From Desulfurococcales archaeon (GTDB taxonomy: Archaea; Thermoproteota; Thermoprotei_A; Sulfolobales; Ignisphaeraceae): DNA of 64,000 nucleotides. Position 1 is the first letter of the stretch, and each line of letters begins with the position of its first letter. Positions 27,080 through 34,418 of this stretch are shown here, piece after piece. Under the pieces are notes generated by a model. The model was given only the letters and a program-made list of their open reading frames with translations. It searched no databases and was not told the DNA's origin. The stretch covers positions 1-64,000 of the forward strand of contig JAPYWC010000001.1 in assembly GCA_028276605.1 (NCBI GenBank). The letters are read 5' to 3'. Both the position numbers and the translations under genes were made by a program.

Positions 27080-27952
27080 ATGACGAGAAAGGCGCTTTTA
27101 AGGGAGGTGGTAAATAAGGTTTTGGGTCCTCAGTATAGTTCACTTGTTTGGAAGCGTATTGAGATCTTAGGGGATGTTGCTATAATTAGGAAACCATTTG
27201 ATTTACCTGTAGATTTGTTTAAAGTCGTTGGTGAGGAACTTCTAAGAGCTCTTCCTTATATAAAAAGTGTTTGGCTTGCAGTTTCACCAGTACGTGGCGT
27301 TGAAAGGGTTAGAGAATATGTGCATCTGGCTGGAGAAATGAAGACAGAGGTTACCTATAAAGAGCATGGATGTGTATTTAAGCTTGATTTTACAAAGGTA
27401 TACATATCTCCTGTTTTAAGCTATGATCATATGCGTATAGCGAAACTCGTTAGAAAAGGCGAAGTAATTTTAAATATGTTTGCGGGGTTTGCACCTTATA
27501 GTGTGATAATATCAAAGTATGCTCAACCTTCATATGTTGTCTCCATTGACATAAATAAATATGCTGTAATGTATGCTAGGATAAATATCGAGTTGAATAA
27601 AGTTGCATCAATTAATGAAATTATTCATGGTGATGCGTTGATAATAACCTCCTCGTTTGATAATTTGTTTGATAGAATTCTAATGCCTTATCCAGAGCTT
27701 TTTGAACAAGCATTAAGAGTGGCTTTAAAGGCTGTAAAGATAGGGGGTGTTATACATCCTCATCTTTTTGTTGATGCACACAATAAGCGTGAAGCTCTCC
27801 TGAAAGCTTTTCAGATTGTTTCACGAATTGCGGAAGAAGAAAAGGCGAAGGTCGAACCTGTAGGAGGGCATGTAATAAGAGGGGTTGCAACTAGAAAATA
27901 TCATGTAGTTGTTGATGCCGTAGTAAAGAGTAAGGCACTAGGGCAACATTAA
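27080..27952 (+). CDS. trm5: tRNA (guanine37-N1)-methyltransferase, Trm5 family
   Basis: Trm5 methylates G37 next to the anticodon and prevents frameshifting. The Met-10+ type Rossmann fold shows ILNMFAGFAPYSVIISKYA, the acidic SAM residue in VVSIDINKYAVMYARINIEL and the active-site loop MPYPE replacing the common NLP. The C-terminal VGGHVIRGVATRKYHVVVD is family-typical. At 290 aa it is compact and lacks a long N-terminal extension. tRNA-Gln lies just upstream. Confidence 0.85.
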   Translation: MTRKALLREVVNKVLGPQYSSLVWKRIEILGDVAIIRKPFDLPVDLFKVVGEELLRALPYIKSVWLAVSPVRGVERVREYVHLAGEMKTEVTYKEHGCVFKLDFTKVYISPVLSYDHMRIAKLVRKGEVILNMFAGFAPYSVIISKYAQPSYVVSIDINKYAVMYARINIELNKVASINEIIHGDALIITSSFDNLFDRILMPYPELFEQALRVALKAVKIGGVIHPHLFVDAHNKREALLKAFQIVSRIAEEEKAKVEPVGGHVIRGVATRKYHVVVDAVVKSKALGQH

Positions 27953-27988
27953 CCACTTTTTAAGCTTAGTTATAGTTTAGGGTACTCA

Positions 27989-29449
27989 ATGCTTAAAATA
28001 TTTTCTAAGGGGGTGCGTAACACTAACAACATTAAAGATAGAGGAGGTAAAATCGGTATAAATAAGGAATTGAAGGTACTAACAGTAAGCAACATTGAAG
28101 ATTTATGCTTAGAAGTATTGAGGAAGTATAGTATTGGATCAGCACAGGTTATAATATGCATAGATAAGCAGGGCGTCGCTAGGTACTTGATTAATGAACC
28201 GCCTGTGAACGATGAAATCAGACATCTTTACAATATTCTCATGGAGGCGCTCTACACGTCTTATATCAGCTTTGATTTGTTAGACGATATTGGGAAGATA
28301 CTAGAGGTTATAGCAAAGGAGCTAAATGTTTATGAAAGTTTTCGTAGATATTACGATACAATTATGTATTATATTTATAGAGATGTAAAGGGGTATGGAG
28401 TGCTAGATGTTGTGATCAAGGACAAGGACGTAGAAGATATAGAGTTATCTTACTGGGAAAAACCGGTTACAGTAGTTCACAAAGACTTCCTATCTTATGA
28501 AGCATTAGTGACAAACATTCAGTTTCAGAGCATGGATGAGGCAAGAGCCCTTATAGAGAGAATTGCTATTAAAAGTGGTAAATCAATATCTATTAAGAAG
28601 CCTGAGCTTCATGCATTATTACCGGAGGGATTTAGAGTGGCAGCAACACTTGGTGAACCAATATCAGCAGGTCCTACACTCGATATTAGAAAATTGAATG
28701 AAATTCCGATAGACGCTATTACGTTAATAAAGCAAGGTGTTGTAGATGCAAAGGTTGCTGCACTTGTATGGCTTGTTAATGACGCCAAACTCTTCTATGT
28801 GATAGTGGGTGGTAGCGGTTCTGGAAAAACTACAATTTTAAATGCATTTTTACAATTAAGCAATCCTAACTGGAAGATCATTGTTGTGCAAGATGTTCCA
28901 GAAATCAAGTTGCCTCTGAGACCTCGATTTATTCAGTTCTTTGGTGAAGATTCCGAGGAGATGTTGCAACGCTGCTTTACAGCACTTAGATATAGACCTG
29001 ACATGCTTGTTGTTGGTGAAGTAAGAGGGAAAGAGATTACTGCATTAGTGAGGGCTGTAGCATCAGGTTCAGGTTCAGCCACAACATTTCATGCGTCAAC
29101 ACCAGAAGAATACGAAATGGCTGTTCGAGGTCTCTTATCGCAGGATCTGTACACAATGTTGTCGTTAAATACTGCTCTACTAATATTTGTGTCTAGAATA
29201 CGTAGAGGATATAGGGTTGAACGAAAAGTGCTTAAGGTATATGAAAGGGTTGGTAACGAATGGAGGGAGATATTTTCAGTTGATAAAGGTGATGAAATAA
29301 TTAAAAGCTACACCTTAAAGAGACTATCAAAAAGGCTGCTGAGAGAAGATATTGAAGCAGAATACGAATATAGACTGAAAGTGATAGAAAGTATGAGTCC
29401 GGGATACGAATCTGTGGAAAGAATTCTTAAAAGATTTTATGGTCTCTAA
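27989..29449 (+). CDS. Orphan type II/IV secretion (GspE/VirB11-like) ATPase
   Basis: The C-terminal RecA-like domain has Walker A VGGSGSGKTT (about 273-282), the Asp box VVQDVPEIKLP, Walker B DMLVVGEVRG (about 338-347) and the His box TTFHASTPEEYE. The N-terminal 250 residues are the substrate/stator domain seen in archaeal pilus ATPases. No TadC/FlaJ-like membrane partner and no pilin are adjacent: rpl2 follows on the other strand. It might serve a pilus assembled by distant genes, or the import-like cassette about 8 kb away. Confidence 0.88.
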   Translation: MLKIFSKGVRNTNNIKDRGGKIGINKELKVLTVSNIEDLCLEVLRKYSIGSAQVIICIDKQGVARYLINEPPVNDEIRHLYNILMEALYTSYISFDLLDDIGKILEVIAKELNVYESFRRYYDTIMYYIYRDVKGYGVLDVVIKDKDVEDIELSYWEKPVTVVHKDFLSYEALVTNIQFQSMDEARALIERIAIKSGKSISIKKPELHALLPEGFRVAATLGEPISAGPTLDIRKLNEIPIDAITLIKQGVVDAKVAALVWLVNDAKLFYVIVGGSGSGKTTILNAFLQLSNPNWKIIVVQDVPEIKLPLRPRFIQFFGEDSEEMLQRCFTALRYRPDMLVVGEVRGKEITALVRAVASGSGSATTFHASTPEEYEMAVRGLLSQDLYTMLSLNTALLIFVSRIRRGYRVERKVLKVYERVGNEWREIFSVDKGDEIIKSYTLKRLSKRLLREDIEAEYEYRLKVIESMSPGYESVERILKRFYGL

Positions 29450-29476
29450 AAGCGAGCAAAATTCAATGTTAAAACA

Positions 29477-30202
29477 TTAGTGCGCTCCTTTCTTTCTACC
29501 AGTTCTCCTAGCAGCTATATGTCCTACTTTCCTACCAGGCGGTGCATTCCTTGATACTGTTGTTGGCTTGGATTCGCTTTGGTGTGATCCACCGCCATGC
29601 GGGTGATCTACAGCATTCATAGCAACTCCACGAACTCTAGGCCATTTCCTTGCTCTTACCTTCCATTTGTAATATGCGTTACCAGCCTTAAGTAACGGTT
29701 TTTCAATTCTACCTCCTCCAGCAACAACACCTATTGTTGCTCGTGCATCAAGAGGTATCATCTTTTGCTTTCCACTCGGCAAAGTTACTATTGCGTGTGT
29801 AGAGGTCTTGCCTGTTAGTATAGCGTAAGTCCCGCCTGCCCTAACAAGTTTGCCACCATCATAAGGTCTTAATTCAATGTTACATATTTTCGTACCTTCC
29901 GTGATACTTCTAAGAGGTAATATATTACCTAAGGCTATGCTTGCTCCAGCGCCTATCTCAATTACTTGTCCTACACGAAGCCCTTCAACAGCAACGTTAT
30001 AAAATGACTCTCCATTTTCAAGCTTTATTAGTGCTATAGGTGCGCTTCTTCCTGGGTCATGCAATATATCAACGACTATTCCTCGAACAAGAGTTTCTAT
30101 TGGAATTGCAGGGTACTTTACTGGTGCAATTCTTAGATGCGTTGGTGCTCTGAATGTTGGTGACCCTCTGCCCAACCTTTGTGCTAGGATCCTCTTACCC
30201 AT
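29477..30202 (-). CDS. rpl2: Ribosomal protein uL2
   Basis: This large-subunit protein of the peptidyl-transferase region shows the uL2 blocks [17 protein letters not shown] at the N-terminus and [18 protein letters not shown] with the conserved histidines near the C-terminus. It is 241 aa with a basic GRKKGAH tail. It follows rps19 by 21 nt on the minus strand, detached from the rest of the S10 operon. Confidence 0.98.
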   Translation of the reverse strand: MGKRILAQRLGRGSPTFRAPTHLRIAPVKYPAIPIETLVRGIVVDILHDPGRSAPIALIKLENGESFYNVAVEGLRVGQVIEIGAGASIALGNILPLRSITEGTKICNIELRPYDGGKLVRAGGTYAILTGKTSTHAIVTLPSGKQKMIPLDARATIGVVAGGGRIEKPLLKAGNAYYKWKVRARKWPRVRGVAMNAVDHPHGGGSHQSESKPTTVSRNAPPGRKVGHIAARRTGRKKGAH

Positions 30203-30223
30203 AGAATGTTCACCTTTCTCAAA

Positions 30224-30661
30224 TCACTTTAACGCTACGAAAAGTGTACTTCTAGTAGCTTTTAACCCAGGTTCACCATGCTTTACCTCCTTTGTTGTTG
30301 GTGCAAACTCGCCGAGGTAATGCCCAATCATTTCAGGAACTATTTTAACAGGAACGAATTCTTTTCCATTGAATACAGCAATAGTAAGGCCAACCATTAT
30401 AGGTAGCACTATCATATCCCTTACATGGGTCTTTATCACAACCTCTTTGCATTCGCTTAAGAGCTTTTGTCGAGCTTCAAGAATTTTCTCTAATAATCTC
30501 CTCTGTCTAGGTGAAAAACCTCTTAGAAGGCTTCGACGAGCTCTACTTGGGAGAAGCTTTACAAGTTCGTCCATTGGCATTTCAAGTAGTTCCTCTAATG
30601 ATTTGCCCCTATATCTAAAGTTTTTCCATTCTGGCGGCATTTCCCAGCATGCTTTGCTCAT
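30224..30661 (-). CDS. rps19: Ribosomal protein uS19
   Basis: The archaeal-type long uS19 (145 aa) has a N-terminal extension [20 protein letters not shown]. The conserved core [20 protein letters not shown], then [15 protein letters not shown] and [12 protein letters not shown], lies at the C-terminus. The pair uS19-uL2 normally follows uL23; here it is on the opposite strand and diverges from the uL3 cluster. Confidence 0.98.
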   Translation of the reverse strand: MSKACWEMPPEWKNFRYRGKSLEELLEMPMDELVKLLPSRARRSLLRGFSPRQRRLLEKILEARQKLLSECKEVVIKTHVRDMIVLPIMVGLTIAVFNGKEFVPVKIVPEMIGHYLGEFAPTTKEVKHGEPGLKATRSTLFVALK

Positions 30662-30820
30662 CCTAATTTCAACCCTTGCATAGTTGCATTACAGCATATT
30701 ATTACTTGCTTCGTTACGTTTTTATATTTATCTGGTTATATTGCAGATAAGCTTTATGCTTACATGCTGTGCTGTTCATAAATTTCAGAACACGTAGACC
30801 AACTTATGGACAATAAAGTA

Positions 30821-30837
30821 GAAATAAAAACTTATTA
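30821..30837 (+). promoter_or_regulatory. BRE/TATA element for the uL3 operon
   Basis: The purine-rich gaaataaaaa followed by cttatta fits an archaeal BRE-TATA pair. Transcription would start near 30860, about 60 nt before the mini-ORF at 30920. The element lies in the divergent gap between rps19 and rpl3. Confidence 0.5.
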
Positions 30838-30919
30838 GGTAAGCTTTGCTTAATGCTATAAAACGAACAAAGTATTGTTGAAGTATTGCCACCTATAGTT
30901 ACAGTGAGGTTTCGAACCG

Positions 30920-31006
30920 ATGGGAGGCAGGCAAAGAACCTCTCTATTTATGGTAAAGAGTGGTGGTCAACAAGAAGGGAAAAGCAAGAAGAAGGAGAAG
31001 AAGTAA
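30920..31006 (+). CDS. 28-codon basic mini-ORF before rpl3 (eS25 N-terminus-like)
   Basis: An ATG preceded by gtgaggt opens a 28-aa frame that begins MGGRQR and ends with GKSKKKEKK. The MGG start and Lys-rich tail resemble the unstructured N-terminus of crenarchaeal eS25, but the winged-helix body is absent. The stop lies 18 nt before rpl3, so it could be a leader peptide, a tiny ribosomal protein or the remnant of a moved eS25 gene. Homology is only suggestive. Confidence 0.42.
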   Translation: MGGRQRTSLFMVKSGGQQEGKSKKKEKK

Positions 31007-31024
31007 ATAAGTGTGTGAAGAGTT

Positions 31025-32050
31025 ATGGCTCATAGGAAAACTAAGGCACCTCGGCGTGGAAGTCTGGGTGTAAGACCAAGGAAGAGAGCATCAGAGTTTA
31101 TACCACGTATAAGAAGCTGGCCTTCACCATCTATTGAAGAACCACGTTTACTAGCATTTTTAGGGTATAAGGTTGGAATGACACATGTTATTTTAATTGA
31201 TGATAGACCAGGGTCGCCTACATACGGCAAGGAAATATTTGTTCCCGTGACAGTAATTGAAACACCACCAGCTATTCCAATAGCCTTAAGGGTCTATGGT
31301 ATTAATGAATTTGGCGGATATTCTGTCCTTAAAGACGTTTGGATTGATGCGCCAAAGGAACTTGAAATTTGGAGAAGAATACCAACATATAGACCTTCAA
31401 CTAATATAAATGAAAGAATAGAATGGATCAAGAGTCACGTTAATGACATTAAAAGAGTGTCACTAATTTTAGCCTACGATGTTAAGGCTGTAGGAGGTCT
31501 AAGCAAGAAGGCTCCTGATATACTTGAGGTAGTTATTGGGGGAGGCAGTATAGAGCAAAGGATAATGTATGCGCTAGATGTACTAGGTAAACCAATTTAT
31601 GTAGACCAGGTTTTCTCTCCAGGTCAATTTGTAGATGTTATAGGCGTGACAAAAGGCAAAGGATTTCAAGGTGTTATAAAGAGGTTTGGCGTCAAAGAAT
31701 TGCCGCGATGGCATAAGCATAGAAAAGGCAGTAGAAGAGTTGGAAGCAGAAGCCCAACAATTGGTGCAATGTCTGAAGTGCCACAGCCTGGACAAATGGG
31801 TTTCCATAGACGTACTGAATACAATAAGAGAATTATTGCTATTGGTGATAATGGATATGAGATAACCCCCAGTGGCGGTTGGCCACACTATGGTATCATA
31901 AGATCTAAGTGGGTTATGATTTGGGGTAGCTGTATAGGTGCTCGCAAGAGACCAATAGTACTTAGATGGCCCATTAGACCGCCAAAATGGCAGCCAACAA
32001 CTTCTCCAAAAATTGTTTATATAAGTCTTACTAGCAAGATTGCAGGATGA
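31025..32050 (+). CDS. rpl3: Ribosomal protein uL3
   Basis: The 341-aa archaeal uL3 has the basic start HRKTKAPRRGSLGVRPRKRA, then LLAFLGYKVGMTHV. The signature VDVIGVTKGKGFQGVIKRFG and the W-loop GQMGFHRRTEYNKR are intact. It heads the plus-strand cluster uL3-uL4-uL23. Confidence 0.98.
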   Translation: MAHRKTKAPRRGSLGVRPRKRASEFIPRIRSWPSPSIEEPRLLAFLGYKVGMTHVILIDDRPGSPTYGKEIFVPVTVIETPPAIPIALRVYGINEFGGYSVLKDVWIDAPKELEIWRRIPTYRPSTNINERIEWIKSHVNDIKRVSLILAYDVKAVGGLSKKAPDILEVVIGGGSIEQRIMYALDVLGKPIYVDQVFSPGQFVDVIGVTKGKGFQGVIKRFGVKELPRWHKHRKGSRRVGSRSPTIGAMSEVPQPGQMGFHRRTEYNKRIIAIGDNGYEITPSGGWPHYGIIRSKWVMIWGSCIGARKRPIVLRWPIRPPKWQPTTSPKIVYISLTSKIAG

Positions 32051-32066
32051 GGAGGTGTTTATCAGA

Positions 32067-32888
32067 ATGACTTCATTTGAGTATATACTTGCATATCCAT
32101 CAGAAAAAAGATTTGGCACCCTTGTAGATCTCAACGGCAATATAATCGACAAGATTGAGCTGCCTCCACTCTTCAGTTATCCTGTACGCATAGACTTGAT
32201 AAGAAGAGCTGTCCTATCAGCATTAACCGCCCGTATTCAGCCAAAAGGTAGAGATCCTCTGGCAGGAAAAAGAAGATGTGGAGAATCCTGGGGTATAGGA
32301 TATAGTGTTGCAAGAGTTCCTAGACTTGATAATGGTAGGGCTGTGCTAGCACCTAATGTCCGTGGTGGTAGAAGACAATTTGCGCCAACACCGCTTAAGA
32401 AAATACATGAGGAGATAAATAAGAAGGAAATGAGATTAGCAATAATCTCTGCACTTGCTGCTTTAAGTGATAAAAGTTTTGTAGTAAGGAGAGGCCATAT
32501 AATACCGCAAGGAATAGAGTTTGTACCAATTATTGTTGTAAATGAATTTGAAACAATATCATCAATAAAGTTGGTTAAGGAATGGCTAAAGAAGGTGAAT
32601 CTTTGGCAAGATATTGAAAAATCGCAGGACAGTATAAGAATTAGAAGTGGAAAAGGAAAGATGAGAGGTAGAAGATACAAGGAAAGAAAAAGCATACTTT
32701 TCATAGTATCCTCGACAACGGTGCCTGTTATAAACGTATTACGTAATCTTCCAGGGGTGGACTATCTTACGCCAGAAACTTTAAATATTCTTCAGCTGGC
32801 GCCAGGAGGAGAGCCAGGAAGGCTTGCAGTAATTTCGAAAAAAGCTTTAGAAAAAATAGCAGAGAAATACGTGGTTAAGATAGTGTAG
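32067..32888 (+). CDS. rpl4: Ribosomal protein uL4
   Basis: This is archaeal uL4 (L1e type), with ARIQPKGRDPLAGKRRCGES and RVPRLDNGRAVLAPNVRGGR as the exit-tunnel loop and GKMRGRRYKERKSILFIVS later. The ATG at 32067 is chosen because GGAGGTG lies at 32051-32057. An in-frame ATG at 32040 would overlap rpl3 and add nine residues. Confidence 0.97.
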   Translation: MTSFEYILAYPSEKRFGTLVDLNGNIIDKIELPPLFSYPVRIDLIRRAVLSALTARIQPKGRDPLAGKRRCGESWGIGYSVARVPRLDNGRAVLAPNVRGGRRQFAPTPLKKIHEEINKKEMRLAIISALAALSDKSFVVRRGHIIPQGIEFVPIIVVNEFETISSIKLVKEWLKKVNLWQDIEKSQDSIRIRSGKGKMRGRRYKERKSILFIVSSTTVPVINVLRNLPGVDYLTPETLNILQLAPGGEPGRLAVISKKALEKIAEKYVVKIV

Positions 32889-32905
32889 GTAAAAGGGAAT
32901 GACTT

Positions 32906-33196
32906 ATGGCAAAGGAGTCTGAAGGCTCGGTGAAAGATCTAAAGAATATCTTAGTAGCTGTTGTTACAACAGAGAAGGCGTATCTACTAGCAGAAAAATT
33001 TAACTACTTAACTATTAAAACTTATAGGCATGTAAATAAAAAGGAAATTAAGGAGTTCATTGAAAAGACATTTAATGTTAAGGTAGTAAAGGTAAATACA
33101 TTAATTGACAAAGATGGGTATAAAAAAGCATATATACGTCTTGCACCAGAATACAAAGCTATAGAGTTGCTTGAAAGGCTTTCGAGAGGCACATAA
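32906..33196 (+). CDS. rpl23: Ribosomal protein uL23
   Basis: uL23 sits at the tunnel exit where SRP and SecY dock. The sequence contains VAVVTTEKAYLLAEKFNYLT, KKEIKEFIEKTFNVKVVKVN and YKKAYIRLAPEY, all family-typical. The 96 aa include a short N-terminal extension. It closes the uL3-uL4-uL23 group. Confidence 0.97.
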   Translation: MAKESEGSVKDLKNILVAVVTTEKAYLLAEKFNYLTIKTYRHVNKKEIKEFIEKTFNVKVVKVNTLIDKDGYKKAYIRLAPEYKAIELLERLSRGT

Positions 33197-33291
33197 ATTC
33201 AGCTAAAAGCTTCATGCAATGATGTCACTGCCGAGTGCTGAAAAATGATGAAAGGATCCCCTGCCTGAGAATTCCCTCTGGTTGTAACTCA

Positions 33292-33579
33292 ATGACCCAA
33301 CAGAAATCAAAATCGGCAAAGAGATTGAATGTATTTTTATTGCTTGCTGACGTAGATGTTACTGATAAGGTTATCAACGATATACATGCATACTGTAAAG
33401 ATTTAGCTTGTGAGTGTACGCCACATAAAAGTGCTGTTGTTAAGAGATTCCTTTACATTGAATGCGTTTCACAGATAACATCACTTGAAGAGATGAGGAA
33501 ACGTATCGAAGAATTCATAAGTTCCAAGTTAGCAGAAATTGTGTCTTGGTATAAGGTAGAAGTTATAGAAGTTAAGTAA
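33292..33579 (+). CDS. Uncharacterised 95-aa protein after rpl23
   Basis: I do not recognise this protein. After a short basic N-terminus (TQQKSKSAKRLN) it has an alpha/beta-looking body (VFLLLADVDVTDKVINDIHA) with four cysteines (YCKDLACEC, IECVS) and a C-terminal VSWYKVEVIEVK. A GTG at 33235 would add 19 poorly structured residues. It follows rpl23 co-directionally and overlaps by 8 nt the convergent membrane-protein gene. Confidence 0.55.
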   Translation: MTQQKSKSAKRLNVFLLLADVDVTDKVINDIHAYCKDLACECTPHKSAVVKRFLYIECVSQITSLEEMRKRIEEFISSKLAEIVSWYKVEVIEVK

Positions 33580-34282
33580 GATCCCTTATCAACACAATAA
33601 TGCCGTAGGGAGGTATAGAGAACAAAGTAATCTTTAAGATATTGCTTTCGCTTCTAACTAATAGATAATAAAATAGTACTAGTATTGAAGATGCTATGTA
33701 TATAATTGCTGAAAGGAGTGGTATGTTATAGTACATTGATTCAAGTGCTAGCATTGTTGTTGAAACACCAACTGAATAAATAATTAAAGTATCTTTACCT
33801 CCTTCACTCTTCATATTATTTTGACTCTCTATAGTTTCTCTACCTCTAGATCCCGAATTATGTAAAAATAGTGAGAGAAGCCTTACAAGAATTGCATTTA
33901 CAAGTAATAGTAACAAAGGTTTCACTACATCATTGATGAAGAGCGCTAAAATCATGGGTTCTATTATAAGGTGTTTTCTATCCTGAAAGCGATAAAGGGT
34001 GATAAGGACTTCAACTATTTGAAATGGAATAATAGGCACAATTAAAACTATGCTATTACTAATTGAATTGATTAAGGAATTGACACTTATTATTGGGCTT
34101 TTTACTAGATATTCAAATACTGTGCACAGCGCTACTGAGGGTAAATCATCAATGTTTTGCGCTGTTTTTAATATATAGAGGGATACAATTCCAAGCAATA
34201 CCGTGTAAATATCATATACATAACTTAGTTTTCTTGGGCGCGTTAACCCCATGTGCCTCAGCACAATATTTTGCTTTAGCAT
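33572..34282 (-). CDS. Uncharacterised integral membrane protein
   Basis: The 236-aa chain has about six hydrophobic segments, with a hydrophilic Asn/Gly/Glu-rich loop near residues 143-160 (HNSGSRGRETIESQNNMKSE). No catalytic motif is visible and I cannot assign a family. It is divergent from the helicase/Ced-like cluster and shares a 136-bp upstream region with it, so co-regulation is possible. Confidence 0.6.
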   Translation of the reverse strand: MLKQNIVLRHMGLTRPRKLSYVYDIYTVLLGIVSLYILKTAQNIDDLPSVALCTVFEYLVKSPIISVNSLINSISNSIVLIVPIIPFQIVEVLITLYRFQDRKHLIIEPMILALFINDVVKPLLLLLVNAILVRLLSLFLHNSGSRGRETIESQNNMKSEGGKDTLIIYSVGVSTTMLALESMYYNIPLLSAIIYIASSILVLFYYLLVRSESNILKITLFSIPPYGIIVLIRDLT

Positions 34283-34367
34283 TAGTTTCGGGATTCTAAG
34301 CCTAGCATTTTTAACATTATAAAATCAGGCTTATTAGTCACATTAGTTATTAAAGTAAATTGTTAGT

Positions 34368-34388
34368 TAAGGTAATAAACTTACCTTA
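34368..34388. repeat. Perfect 8-bp inverted repeat upstream of the Lhr-type helicase
   Basis: Arms taaggtaa and ttacctta are separated by five bases (taaac). It ends 30 bp before the helicase start in the divergent region, where an operator would be expected. No protein can be assigned. Confidence 0.5.
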
Positions 34389-34418
34389 TGTCAGGTCTCA
34401 GGATTCGAAGATTATGTT

